A stretch of 64,000 nt of DNA, from contig NZ_JAUZQF010000020.1 of assembly GCF_030718205.1 (NCBI RefSeq), positions 184,995 through 248,994 of the forward strand, written 5' to 3'. Shown here piece after piece: positions 24,973-33,592 of this stretch. The first letter of the stretch is position 1, and each line of letters starts with the position of its first letter. The notes under the pieces were generated by a model. It made no database searches and was not told the origin of the DNA. It worked only from the letters and a program-made list of their open reading frames with translations. A program made the translations under genes and the position numbers. Source of the DNA: Nonomuraea turcica (GTDB taxonomy: Bacteria > Actinomycetota > Actinomycetes > Streptosporangiales > Streptosporangiaceae).

Positions 24973-26241
24973 GTGACCGACGCTGCCTCCGCCCCCGACG
25001 AGTCCGCCGGCAACCCCGCTCGGCCCGGCGACGTGCCGGGGAGTGGCTGGTTCAGTCCGGGGGTAGCCGGCATAGGCGGGGCGAGCTTGCTCGCCGACGT
25101 CGGGCACGAGGTGCCCTCCGCGCTGCTGCCCAGCCTGCTCACCTCCACCCTGGGCGCGCCTGCCGGCGCGCTCGGGCTGATCGAGGGCGTCTCCGACGCG
25201 CTGGCGGGAGCCGCCCGGTTCGGCGGCGGCGCCCTGGCCGACGACCCCAAACGCCGCCGAGCGATCGCCGTCGGCGGCTATGCCACCACCGCCGTGCTGT
25301 CGGCCGGCATCGGCGCCGCCACCGCCGTCTGGCAGGTCGCCCTGCTGCGCGCCGGCGCCTGGACCGCCCGCGGCCTACGGGTGCCGGCACGCAATGCACT
25401 GCTGGCCGACATCGTCGCGCCCACCGCCTACGGCCGGGCCTACGGTTTCGAGCGCATGATGGACAACCTCGGCGCGGTCCTGGGCCCGCTGCTGGCCATT
25501 GCTCTGGTCGCCCTCTTCAGCGTCAAGACCGCCATCATCATCTCCGTCGTCCCCGGCTTGCTCGCCGCCGCGGCGATCATCTACGCCATCCGGCACACCG
25601 CCCGCCCCCGGCAACGCGACAAGGTGCCCCTGCGCATCCGCATCCGCCCCATCCTGCGCGGCGACCTCGGCAAGATCCTCGGCGCGATCAGTGCGTTCGA
25701 GGTCGGCAACGTCGCGGCGACCATGCTCATCCTGCGCGCCACCGAACTGCTCACCCCCGCTCACGGCGCCGCCGGCGCGACCATGATCGCGCTGGCCCTC
25801 TACACGGCCTACAACCTCGCCGCCACGGTGGCGTCCGTGCCCGCCGGCCATGTCGCCGACCGGATCGGCGCACGCGGTCCGGCCCTCGTCCTGGCCGCCG
25901 GCGTGATCGCCTTCGCTCTGGCCTACGGCCTGTTCGCCGTCACCGGCGCGAGCATCTGGCTGCTGGCGGTGCCGTTCGTCTTGGCCGGGGTCGGCATCGG
26001 CGCGGTGGAGACCGCGGAGCACTCCGCCGTTGCCGCGCTGGCGCCCGCCGGCCTGCGCGGTTCGGCGTTCGGTCTGCTGGCCGCCGTCCAGTCGCTGGGC
26101 AACTTCGCCGCCAGCGCCATCGCCGGGCTGCTGTGGACTTTCCTTTCCCCGGCTGCCGCGTTCGCTTATCTCGCCGCCTGGATGATCGTGGCTGCCACCG
26201 GGCTGATCGTCACCGCTCGATCGCGGACCGCCACACCGTAA
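24973..26241 (+). CDS. MFS transporter
   Basis: A 422-residue MFS permease with about 12 hydrophobic segments after a 30-residue hydrophilic N terminus. Typical elements are FSPGVAGIGGASLLADVGHEV, LGLIEGVSDALAGAARFGGG and the loop LADDPKRRRAIAVGGY. It resembles the group of MFS proteins often found with metal or sulfur genes, but no substrate can be assigned. GTG 24973 is the first in-frame start. It is divergent from the BMP operon, and its promoter region carries the GTAGGAAAT half-site. Confidence 0.82.
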   Translation: MTDAASAPDESAGNPARPGDVPGSGWFSPGVAGIGGASLLADVGHEVPSALLPSLLTSTLGAPAGALGLIEGVSDALAGAARFGGGALADDPKRRRAIAVGGYATTAVLSAGIGAATAVWQVALLRAGAWTARGLRVPARNALLADIVAPTAYGRAYGFERMMDNLGAVLGPLLAIALVALFSVKTAIIISVVPGLLAAAAIIYAIRHTARPRQRDKVPLRIRIRPILRGDLGKILGAISAFEVGNVAATMLILRATELLTPAHGAAGATMIALALYTAYNLAATVASVPAGHVADRIGARGPALVLAAGVIAFALAYGLFAVTGASIWLLAVPFVLAGVGIGAVETAEHSAVAALAPAGLRGSAFGLLAAVQSLGNFAASAIAGLLWTFLSPAAAFAYLAAWMIVAATGLIVTARSRTATP

Positions 26242-26256
26242 ATCTATGTATATCCA

Positions 26257-26265
26257 GTAGGTAAA
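26257..26265. promoter_or_regulatory. GTAGGTAAA half-site upstream of leader peptide
   Basis: GTAGGTAAA followed by an AT-rich tract lies about 40 bases before the leader-peptide ORF. It is identical to the half-site at 7117-7125 upstream of the SsuD-like gene. It is a candidate activator or repressor site of the sulfur regulon. Confidence 0.4.
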
Positions 26266-26302
26266 GTTGCTAACTTGCTCGGTGGTGTGTAGCTTCCTGT
26301 TC

Positions 26303-26377
26303 ATGAGCCACGACATTCTCCTGACCATGCGTGCGCACGTGGACTTCGGCCGCGTCGCCAGCGCGCAGTGTCGCTGA
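26303..26377 (+). CDS. Putative sulfur-type leader peptide
   Basis: A 24-residue ORF starting MSHDILLTMRAHVDFGRV and ending SAQCR before TGA. The pattern M-R-x-H-V-D-x-x-R-V-x-S-A-x-C-R is that of short leader peptides found upstream of sulfur-assimilation and sulfonate genes in actinobacteria. Cys-codon translation near the end of such peptides is thought to sense cysteine. It lies 138 bases before the FAD/NAD(P)-binding protein gene. No strong ribosome site precedes the ATG, so it may be leaderless. Confidence 0.72.
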   Translation: MSHDILLTMRAHVDFGRVASAQCR

Positions 26378-26449
26378 TCGCCTCTCGCAACGCACCCGCT
26401 GAACGGACTGACAGCGGGCAAACGAGCAGGAGTCTTACAGGAGGAAGAC

Positions 26450-26518
26450 GTGACACGCGAGTTCGAGGCGCGGAAGGCGAGCAGAAGCGGAGTCGTTTCG
26501 ACCGGGGACCGCCCATGA
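26450..26518 (+). CDS. Coupled 22-codon small ORF
   Basis: GTG 26450 is preceded at 6 bases by a perfect AGGAGG, the strongest ribosome site in this stretch. The ORF encodes a charged 22-residue peptide (VTREFEARKASRSG...) whose TGA overlaps the ATG of the FAD gene (ATGA). It probably serves translational coupling, or is the relic start of a lost gene. Confidence 0.4.
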   Translation: MTREFEARKASRSGVVSTGDRP

Positions 26519-28236
26519 GCGCGGTGGTGGTGATCGGCGCGGGCCCGATCGGGACGTGCCTGGTGGAGCGGATCTGCGCCAACGCGCCGCAGTCGGGCCG
26601 AGGGCGCGTGCTTGATCTGCACGTGGTAGACCCCTATCCGCCGGGCGCGGGCCGCTCGTGGCGGATCGGCCAGCCCGGGGTGCTGCGGGCCGACTCCGCG
26701 GCGGGTAGCCTCACGGTCTTCACAGATGCCGCGACGCGCCCCGTCCGGCCGGGGCCGTCGCTGGCGGAGTGGCTGGGCAGCGAGCCTGAATACTCCGCCT
26801 CACGGTCCGAGGTGGGCGGATATCTGGCCTATGCGTTCGAGCGCGTGGTGCGCGGTACGCCGGCGAACGTCCGGGTGCGCGTGCACCGGGCCAGGGCGGT
26901 CGGGCTCGTTGAGTCGGCGGGAGCGCAGCGCGTGGAGTTGTCCACTGGCGGACAGCTGGAGGCCGATGCCGTGGTGCTGGCGCAGGGGCACCTCGACGTG
27001 CCGCCCTCGGCGGCGGAGACGGTGGAGGCCGCCTTCGCCGAGCGGCACGGGTTGACTTATCTGCCCAGCGGTCGTCCCGCGGACCTGGATCTGGAGGTGG
27101 TCCCCGCAGGTGAGCCGGTGCTGATCCGCGGCGCGGGACGGGCGTTCGTCGATCTGGTGACGCTGCTGACCGTCGGGCGTGGCGGGCGGTTCACCGAGGG
27201 ACGGCAGGGCGAGCCGGTCTACCTGCCGAGCGGCGACGAGCCGCTGCTGTATGTCGGCTCCCGCCGCGGAGTGCCCCACCACGCCAGGCCCGGCTACCGC
27301 CTGGCGGGCCCGCTGCCCGATCTGCCGCGGTTCGTGACCGCCGCCACGTCGGCAGGGGAGTTGCGGCAGGCCGTGGCCAAGGAACTCGCGTACGCGTACT
27401 ACCACGAGCTGTTCTCTCGGCATCCGGCGCGAACCAGGACGACTTGGGAGACGTTCGAGGCGGCCTTCACCCGAGCCGAGTGGGGTGACAAGGCGATGCG
27501 CGCCCTGGTCACCAAGTCCGTGCCGGGCTTCGCCGACCGGCTGCACCTGGACCGGCTGGAGCATCCGCTGCACGGCATGCGCTTCGGTGACCTGGCCGGT
27601 CTGCAGCGGTGGATGCACGGCTACCTCGCAGCCGACCTCGAGCGGCGCGCCGATCCGTCCTTCAGCGCCGACCTGGCGATGATCCACGGGCTGCTCTCCG
27701 CGCGAGCCGCCCTGGCCGCCGGCGTAGCGACCGATCTCTGGCTCCAGAGGCTGTCCGGCCTCCTCGCCGGTGGTCCGTCCCTTGCCCGCCAGGCCGAGTT
27801 GCGTGCCCTCGCCCGGGCAGGCGTCGTCACCTTTCTCGGCGCCGAGCCGCGCATCGAGCAGGACGAGGCGGCCGGCGCGTGGCGGGCGACCAGCCCTACC
27901 GTCCCCGGCTTGACGACGGCGCGGGCGCTCATCGAGGCGCGGCAACCCGCACCGAGCGTGCGGCGGAGCACCGATCCGCTGATCGCCGGCCTGTTCGCCT
28001 GGGGCGAGTGCCGGGAGGTGTCGGGCCTGCTGGACGTGCGCCTCCCCGACCGGCGGCTGGTCACGCGAACGGGCGCCGTGCACGATCATCGATTCGCCTT
28101 AGGCCCCTGGACCGCCGGCGGCATCGCCGGGTTCGACGGCCCGGGCGGAATCGCGCCCCTGCTGCGGGATGCCGACGCGCTGGCCCGGACGGTGCTGGCC
28201 CAGGTCGCCGGATCGTGGCTGCACGCGGCGGCCTGA
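26515..28236 (+). CDS. FAD/NAD(P)-binding protein
   Basis: A 573-residue protein with an N-terminal Rossmann nucleotide-binding motif VVVIGAGPIGTCLVERI and the stretch VDPYPPGAGRSWRIGQPGVL characteristic of the FAD_NAD-binding 9 family. Later Rossmann-like strand EADAVVLAQGHLDVPPS and C-terminal PWTAGGIAGF also fit. Family members are flavoproteins of poorly known function, sometimes near LLM monooxygenases. ATG 26515 was chosen for the ATGA overlap with the preceding small ORF and the immediate Rossmann start. It sits behind a sulfur leader peptide and converges on an SsuD-like gene, so a role as reductase or oxygenase in organosulfur use is plausible. Confidence 0.8.
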   Translation: MSAVVVIGAGPIGTCLVERICANAPQSGRGRVLDLHVVDPYPPGAGRSWRIGQPGVLRADSAAGSLTVFTDAATRPVRPGPSLAEWLGSEPEYSASRSEVGGYLAYAFERVVRGTPANVRVRVHRARAVGLVESAGAQRVELSTGGQLEADAVVLAQGHLDVPPSAAETVEAAFAERHGLTYLPSGRPADLDLEVVPAGEPVLIRGAGRAFVDLVTLLTVGRGGRFTEGRQGEPVYLPSGDEPLLYVGSRRGVPHHARPGYRLAGPLPDLPRFVTAATSAGELRQAVAKELAYAYYHELFSRHPARTRTTWETFEAAFTRAEWGDKAMRALVTKSVPGFADRLHLDRLEHPLHGMRFGDLAGLQRWMHGYLAADLERRADPSFSADLAMIHGLLSARAALAAGVATDLWLQRLSGLLAGGPSLARQAELRALARAGVVTFLGAEPRIEQDEAAGAWRATSPTVPGLTTARALIEARQPAPSVRRSTDPLIAGLFAWGECREVSGLLDVRLPDRRLVTRTGAVHDHRFALGPWTAGGIAGFDGPGGIAPLLRDADALARTVLAQVAGSWLHAAA

Positions 28237-28276
28237 GCGTACAACGCGTGGCCCTCGGCGTACCCACCCGTCGTCG

Positions 28277-29362
28277 CTACGTGCGCACGGCCGCCTCGCG
28301 CACCAGGCGGGGGAGTACGCGCTCGCCGACCCGGTATGCCTCCTCCAGGTGCGGCCACCCGGACAGGACGAACTCGTTCACGCCGGCGGCCGCGTACTCC
28401 CGGAGCAGGACCGCGACCTCGTCGTACGAGCCGACCAGCGCGGTGCCCGCCCCTTCACGGACCAGCCCGACCCCGGCCCACAGCCCTGGGTGGATCTCCA
28501 GGTCGCGGGTGTCGCCGGTGTGCAGATCGACCATGCGGCGCTGGCCAACGGAGTCGTAGCGGGCGAAGTGCCGCTGGGCGGCGGCGATGCGGGCCGGATC
28601 CATGCCCGCCAGCAGCCGGTCAGCCTCGGCCCAGGCGGCGGCGCCGGTGTCGCGGGCGATGACGTGCACCCGCAGGCCGTACCGGAGCTTGCGGCCGAGC
28701 GGCCCGGCCAGCGCGCGCAGCCGGGCGATGCGCTCGGCGATCGCGTGTGGTGGCTCGCCCCACATGAGCACCACGTCGGCATGCCGGACCGCGACCTGCT
28801 CGGCCGCCGGAGACGCGCCGCCGAAGTACAGCTCGGGCGCCGGGTCGAGGGGCTCGGCCAGCCCGCCGCCCTCGACGCGGTAGTGCTCGCCGTGGTGGTC
28901 GAAAGGCACGCCCTCCCAGGAGCGGCGCAGCACGTGCAGGAACTCGGCGGTCCTGGCGTAGCGGGCGTCGTGGTCGAGGAAGTCGCCGTAGGCGCGCTGC
29001 TCGACGGGGTCGCCGCCGGTGACGACGTTGAGCAGCAGCCGCCCGCCGGAGACCTCTTGGAAGGCCTGGGCCTGCTGGGCGAGCAGGGTGGGCAGCGCGT
29101 AGCCGGTGCGGAAGGCGACCAGCATCTTCAGCCGCTCGGTGTGCTGGGCCAGCGCCGCGCACACGATCCACGGGTCCGGGCAGCCCGCGCCGACCGGGGT
29201 GAGCGCGGCCTCGAACCCGGCCTGCTCGGCGGCCCTGGCCACCTGCGTCAGGTAGGCCACGGTGGCGGGCCGGGCCACGGGATGGAACGCGTCGGTCGTG
29301 GTGATGGCCGAGCGGACCTCGTGGCCGTCGCCGGTCGTCGGTAGGAACCAGTGAAAACGCAT
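28277..29362 (-). CDS. SsuD-like alkanesulfonate monooxygenase
   Basis: A 361-residue LLM enzyme with start MRFHWFLPTTGDG, substrate/flavin stretch VGAGCPDPWIVCAALAQHT, SGGRLLLNVVTGGDP and LYFGGASPAAEQVA. It shares its architecture with the 5998-7056 enzyme. It presumably desulfonates the compound imported by the coupled ABC transporter. ATG 29362 overlaps the ATPase stop by one base (TGATG). Last gene of the operon permease - binding protein - ATPase - monooxygenase. The reductase SsuE is not visible. Confidence 0.9.
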   Translation of the reverse strand: MRFHWFLPTTGDGHEVRSAITTTDAFHPVARPATVAYLTQVARAAEQAGFEAALTPVGAGCPDPWIVCAALAQHTERLKMLVAFRTGYALPTLLAQQAQAFQEVSGGRLLLNVVTGGDPVEQRAYGDFLDHDARYARTAEFLHVLRRSWEGVPFDHHGEHYRVEGGGLAEPLDPAPELYFGGASPAAEQVAVRHADVVLMWGEPPHAIAERIARLRALAGPLGRKLRYGLRVHVIARDTGAAAWAEADRLLAGMDPARIAAAQRHFARYDSVGQRRMVDLHTGDTRDLEIHPGLWAGVGLVREGAGTALVGSYDEVAVLLREYAAAGVNEFVLSGWPHLEEAYRVGERVLPRLVREAAVRT

Positions 29363-30160
29363 CAGGTCACCTCGGTATCGGAGGAGGCGGCCCGCCGTAC
29401 GGCTGCCGCCACGATCTCGCGTACGGCGGGGAACTCCGGGTGGGTGTGTGGGTCGGGCGCGTGCGGGAGGTCGGAGGCCTGGTCGAGCACGATGCGGCCG
29501 GGCCTGCGGCTCATCACCAGCAGGCGGGTGCCCAGGTAGACCGCCTCGTCCACGCTGTGCGTGACGAACAGCACGGTCTTGCCCGTGGCCTGCCAGATGC
29601 GCCGGATCTCCTCCTGCAGGCGCTCCCGGGTGAGTGCGTCCAGCGCAGCGAACGGCTCGTCCATGAGCAGGATCGCGGGGTCAGGGGCGAGTGCGCGGGC
29701 GATGGCAGCGCGCTGCTGCATGCCGCCCGACAGCTCGTACGGCCGCCGCCCGGCCACGTCGCCCAGCCCCACAAGGTCGAGCAGCTCGGCGGCCCGGGAC
29801 CGCCTGACCGGCGAGGGAACCCCGGCCATCCGCAGCCCGAACTCCACGTTGCGGCGCACGTTCAGCCAAGGGAACAGGCGCGGTTGCTGGAACACCACGC
29901 CTCGGTCCGGCCCTGGCGCCGTCACCGGTTCGCCCGCCACGGCGATCTGCCCGCCGGTCGGGAACGCGAACCCGGCGACCAGCCGCAGCAGCGTGCTCTT
30001 GCCGCAGCCCCGACGGCCCGACGATGGTCACGAACTCGCCCGCGCCGATGTCGGCGCTGATGCCGCGCAGCGCCTCGACGGGCTCGGCCCTGGACCAGCG
30101 GGAGGGGAGGCCATATGTCAGCGAGACCTCACTCAGTCGCACCGCGGCGGCGGTGCGCAT
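29362..30160 (-). pseudogene. Tau/Ssu-type ABC ATPase, frameshifted in the P-loop
   Basis: Two overlapping frames make one SsuB/TauB-like ATPase of about 265 residues. The first runs from ATG 30160 to GEFVTIVGPSG and then derails into LRQEHAAAA. One base removed from the CCCC at 30008-30011 (plus strand) restores the Walker A GPSGCGKSTLL. The second frame continues with VVFQQPRLFPWLNVRRNV, signature LSGGMQQRAAIARALA and Walker B ILLMDEPFAALD. Either a real inactivating insertion or a sequencing error at the homopolymer. Neighbours are intact, so the second SsuB (33593) could substitute. Confidence 0.82.
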
Positions 30161-30173
30161 CGCGGTGAGCGCC

Positions 30174-31208
30174 TTATCCTGCGAACGCATCGCGTAGATC
30201 CTTGGTGGCCAGCCCCTTCTGGAACACGGCCAGGTCGGGCACGGCGGGGAGCTTGTTCTGCGACTTGAGGAACTCGGCGGCGCTGTGCAGGTTCTCGGCG
30301 AGCGCGCCGGGCTTCTCGGGCGTGCCCAGGTAGTCGGGGCCGGCCTGCTCCTTGCCGTCGAGCAGGATGAGCTCGTCGATCTGCTTGGAAGCCTCTGCGG
30401 GGTCGAGGTTGAGCTGGCGGCCGACGGCCGCGGCGGCGGCCGACTTGTCCGCGCGTACCAGCTTGACCGCCCGGTCCTGCTGCTGCAGCCAGGTGCGCAG
30501 TGTCTGTGGGTACGTCGTGGCGAACTGGGTGCGGACCACGGCCAGGTCGGCGGTGAGCTTGCCCGTGGCGGCCAGCTCCTTGCTGGTGACCAGTACCTTT
30601 CCGGTCTTGCGCAGCTCGCCGAGGACTGGCGTCCAGACGTAGGCGGCGTCGATGTCGCCGCGTGCCCAGGCGGCCTGGATGTCCGGCGGCTCCAGGTCGA
30701 CGACGGTCACCTCGGACTCGGCCAGCCCGGCCTCCTGGAGTGCGGCCAGCAGGCTGTAGTGCGAGGTCGAGGCGAATGGGGTCGCGATCTTCTTGCCCTT
30801 GAGCTCGCCGACCGAGCCGGCTTGGCGGGCCACGAGCGCTTCGTTCTCGGCGATGACGTCGAAGATCCACGGCACCTGGTAGGGGATGTTCAGCGGCGCG
30901 GACAGGCCGCGGGTGACCGGGCTGCTGCCGGCCAGGCCGATGTCGATGCTTCCGGCGACCATCGCGGTGTTCACGTCGCCGCCCGAGTCGAACTTGATCC
31001 AGCTGATCTTCGTGTTCGGCAGCGCGGTCTCCAGCCACCGCTGGTCCTTGACGATCAGGTCGCCGTTCGGGATGAGCTGGTAGCCGATGCGCACTTCCTT
31101 GGGGCTGCCGTCGGCGTTGGGCGCAGTGCTCGGGGTGGCGCCGGTGCCGCTGGAGCACGCGGCCAGGCACAGGGCGAGCGCGAGCGCGGGAATGAGGCGG
31201 TGTTTCAT
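30174..31208 (-). CDS. Taurine/sulfonate ABC substrate-binding lipoprotein
   Basis: A 344-residue lipoprotein (signal peptide ending CLAACSS) of the TauA/SsuA branch of the NMT1 family. Segments EVRIGYQLIPNGDLIVKDQ, GSIDIGLAGSSPVTRGL and GELKGKKIATPFASTSHYSL are typical of taurine-type binders. It is coupled to a permease upstream and the frameshifted ATPase downstream. The ligand is likely a small sulfonate such as taurine. Confidence 0.9.
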   Translation of the reverse strand: MKHRLIPALALALCLAACSSGTGATPSTAPNADGSPKEVRIGYQLIPNGDLIVKDQRWLETALPNTKISWIKFDSGGDVNTAMVAGSIDIGLAGSSPVTRGLSAPLNIPYQVPWIFDVIAENEALVARQAGSVGELKGKKIATPFASTSHYSLLAALQEAGLAESEVTVVDLEPPDIQAAWARGDIDAAYVWTPVLGELRKTGKVLVTSKELAATGKLTADLAVVRTQFATTYPQTLRTWLQQQDRAVKLVRADKSAAAAAVGRQLNLDPAEASKQIDELILLDGKEQAGPDYLGTPEKPGALAENLHSAAEFLKSQNKLPAVPDLAVFQKGLATKDLRDAFAG

Positions 31209-31224
31209 GGCTGATGCCTTCTTG

Positions 31225-32010
31225 TCATGCCTTGCCGCGCCAGGGCACGAGCAGGCGCTCGGTGAGTTGCAGGAGGGCGTCGATGAGCAGGCCGGAGGCG
31301 CCGATGACGAGCAGCCCGAGCACGACCACGTCGGTCTGGTTGTAGCGCTGCGCGTCGCGGATCATCCCGCCGATCCCCGGCACCCCGTTGACCGTCTCGG
31401 CGGCCACGACCGTGGTGTACGCCACCCCGACCGCGACCCGGATGCCAGTGATCACTTCAGGCAGCGCGGAGGGGAGCACGATCCGGTACGGCAACTGCCA
31501 CCGGCTCGCCCCCAGCGACCGGGCCGCGTGCAAGTAGTCCTCGTGCACGCCGCGTACCGCGTCCGCCGTTGCCACCGCGACGGGCGGCAGCGCGGCCACG
31601 AACAGCAGCAAGACCTTGGGCGGCTCGTCGATGCCCAGCCAGATGATGAGGAGGCTGAAGTAGGCCAGCGGCGGCAGCGTCCGCACGAACGTGATCACGG
31701 GGTTGAGCAAGGCCCGCGCGGTGGGCACGAGCCCGACGACGAGGCCGATCGCGATCCCGCCGGCGATGCCGTACAGGCTGCCCAGGGCGATGCGGCGCAG
31801 GCTGGCCAGCAGGTGCTCCGACAGCAGATATCCGCTGTAGCCGCGCTGCCCGTCGTGCACGGAGGAGGTCAGGAGGAGTTGCTCCCACACCGAGCCGGGC
31901 GAGGGGACGAACACCTCGGGCCACAGGTGGGCGGCCGAGACCGCCCACCAGATCGCGGCCAGCAGGACCACGCCCGCCACCCGGAGCCCGACACGACGGA
32001 TCACTGACAC
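31225..32010 (-). CDS. Taurine/sulfonate ABC permease
   Basis: A 261-residue SsuC/TauC-type inner-membrane permease with about 6 hydrophobic segments and the ATPase-contact loop EDYLHAARSLGASRWQLPYRIVLPSALPEVITGI (EAA motif). GTG 32010 has GAGAGG very close; GTG 32004, two codons later, has better spacing. First gene of its operon. A GTGGGAAAT half-site lies about 35 bases upstream. Confidence 0.9.
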   Translation of the reverse strand: MSVIRRVGLRVAGVVLLAAIWWAVSAAHLWPEVFVPSPGSVWEQLLLTSSVHDGQRGYSGYLLSEHLLASLRRIALGSLYGIAGGIAIGLVVGLVPTARALLNPVITFVRTLPPLAYFSLLIIWLGIDEPPKVLLLFVAALPPVAVATADAVRGVHEDYLHAARSLGASRWQLPYRIVLPSALPEVITGIRVAVGVAYTTVVAAETVNGVPGIGGMIRDAQRYNQTDVVVLGLLVIGASGLLIDALLQLTERLLVPWRGKA

Positions 32011-32041
32011 CTCTCATATTCCATAATAAGAGACTGGTTTA

Positions 32042-32050
32042 GTGGGAAAT
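32042..32050. promoter_or_regulatory. GTGGGAAAT half-site, taurine-type operon promoter
   Basis: Located upstream of the permease-first operon (minus strand). Same core as at 32482-32490, with AGAC in place of a clear left arm. Candidate site of the local sulfur regulator. Confidence 0.35.
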
Positions 32051-32272
32051 ACGGTAGATGATCCCACCTGGTCCATGCAACCTGGGGCGACGCCGCCGTC
32101 AGGCCGCTGAGAACCCCGAGCGCGCTCCACTGCCACGTGCGGGACGCGGCCGAAATCTCGGCGGTCATCACGGCACCAGCCCTGGCGGAATGACGCCGGT
32201 GAGGACGAGAGCGAGCAAGGCCAGGCCGAGGATGGTGGCGGCCCAGGGGAAACCGTGGAATGTGATCCGCAC

Positions 32273-32433
32273 CAGCTCTTTGGAGCGCTGCGGCAGAGGG
32301 CGCTGATCGCCGGGGCCGAGGGCGCAGCCCCGACATGCTTGTCTGCGGCAAGCCGGTCTCCGCGCTGGACCTCGATCAAGTCCAGGTTCCCGACCTCGCC
32401 TGCTGGCTTACGTCTCACCGAGGTGTGGCTTGA
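32273..32433 (+). pseudogene. Remnant of a dipeptide/oligopeptide ABC ATPase
   Basis: One frame reads PHQLFGALRQRALIAG, close to the signature region PHELSGGMRQR of DppD/OppD-type ATPases. One frameshift later it reads PDMLVCGKPVSALDLDQVQV, matching the Walker B stretch PDLLVCDEPVSALDVSVQAQV, and ends in TGA at 32431-32433. Key residues are already mutated (GG lost, DE to GK). About 50 codons survive. Confidence 0.6.
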
Positions 32434-32470
32434 CGTGACCGTGCGGGTAGAGCTATAAAGTCCCCTAAAG

Positions 32471-32490
32471 CTACTAAATAAGTGGGAAAT
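32471..32490. promoter_or_regulatory. CTAC-N7-GTGG element, Ssu operon promoter
   Basis: CTAC (32471-32474) and GTGG (32482-32485, continuing GAAAT) have the same 7-base spacing as the perfect palindrome at 7104-7122. It ends 11 bases before the binding-protein ATG, so binding would block initiation. Confidence 0.45.
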
Positions 32491-32501
32491 AGGGAGAATC
32501 G

Positions 32502-33575
32502 ATGTACGCACGCAGGGCTCGCGGGGTGGTGGCCGCACTGGCCGTCCTGGCGCTCACGATCGTGGCGGCGGCCTGCGGTGGCGGCGCAAGCGGGGGTAAC
32601 GCAAGCGGCGGCGACGCCGCCGGCGGCGGGCCTGCGGAGGTGCGGCTCGGGTTCTTCCCGAACATCACCCACGCCACCGCTCTCGTCGGCGTCGAGAAGG
32701 GCCTGTACGCCAAGCATCTGGGAAGCGGCACGACGCTGAAGACCAGCACGTTCAACGCCGGCCCGGCGGCGATCGAGGCGGTCTTCTCCGGTGCGATCGA
32801 CGCCACGTACATCGGCCCGAACCCCGCCATCAACGCCTGGTCCAAGTCCAAGGGGCAGGCCATCAAGATCGTCGCAGGGGCGGCATCCGGCGGCGTCTTC
32901 CTGGTGGTCAAGCCGGGCATCAATACGCCGGAGGACCTCAAGGGCAAGAAGATCGCCACCCCGCAGCTCGGCAACACCCAGGACGTGGCGCTGCGCTACT
33001 GGCTGACCGAGAAGGGCATCAAGACCGACACCAAGGGCGGTGGCGAGGTCTCCATCGTGCCGCAGGAGAACTCCCAGACCGTTCAGACCTTCGCCACCGG
33101 CGACATCGACGGCGCCTGGGTGCCCGAGCCGTTCGCCAGCCGCCTCATCAAGGAGAGCGGCGGCAAGGTGCTGGTCGACGAGCGCGATCTGTGGCCGAAC
33201 AAGCAGTTCGTGATCACCCATCTGATCGTCCGCCAGGAGTTCGCCAAGGAGCACCCGGAGGCGGTCCGGAAGCTCATCGAGGCGCACGTCGAGGCCAACG
33301 CCTTCATCAACTCCGACCCTGCCGGCGCCGCGCAGACCGCCAACGCCGCGCTGCAGAAGCTGACCGGCAAGCCGCTCAAGCCCGAGGTGCTCGACAGCGC
33401 GTTCAAGAACATCACCTTCACCAACGACCCGATCGCCTCCTCCCTCGTCGCCAGCGCCGAGCACGCCACCAAGGTCGGCCTGCTCGACCCGGTCGACCTG
33501 AACGGCATCTACGACCTGAAGATCCTCAACGAGGTCCTCGCCACCAAGGGCGAGTCCCCCATCGCGGACAAGTAA
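32502..33575 (+). CDS. Sulfonate ABC substrate-binding lipoprotein
   Basis: A 357-residue SsuA-like lipoprotein with lipobox AAACGG and a Gly/Ser-rich linker. Binding-domain stretches are EVRLGFFPNITHATALVGVEKG, SGAIDATYIGPNPAINAW, LKGKKIATPQLGNTQDVALRYWL and GDIDGAWVPEPFASRL. ATG 32502 follows AGGGAGAAT. First gene of a complete Ssu operon followed by ATPase, permease and an Rrf2 regulator. The ligand is probably an alkane- or aryl-sulfonate. Confidence 0.92.
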   Translation: MYARRARGVVAALAVLALTIVAAACGGGASGGNASGGDAAGGGPAEVRLGFFPNITHATALVGVEKGLYAKHLGSGTTLKTSTFNAGPAAIEAVFSGAIDATYIGPNPAINAWSKSKGQAIKIVAGAASGGVFLVVKPGINTPEDLKGKKIATPQLGNTQDVALRYWLTEKGIKTDTKGGGEVSIVPQENSQTVQTFATGDIDGAWVPEPFASRLIKESGGKVLVDERDLWPNKQFVITHLIVRQEFAKEHPEAVRKLIEAHVEANAFINSDPAGAAQTANAALQKLTGKPLKPEVLDSAFKNITFTNDPIASSLVASAEHATKVGLLDPVDLNGIYDLKILNEVLATKGESPIADK

Positions 33576-33592
33576 GCCACCCGGGAGATCCC

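Larger units (their letters stand above)
32011..32501. other. Divergent spacer with decayed transporter sequence
   Basis: This 491-bp region separates two sulfonate ABC operons. It holds the promoter elements at 32042 and 32482, a plus-strand remnant of a peptide-type ABC ATPase (32273-32433), and minus-strand hydrophobic codons around 32170-32250 (FPWAATILGLALLALVLTG) that look like a membrane-protein scrap. No intact gene. Confidence 0.5.
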
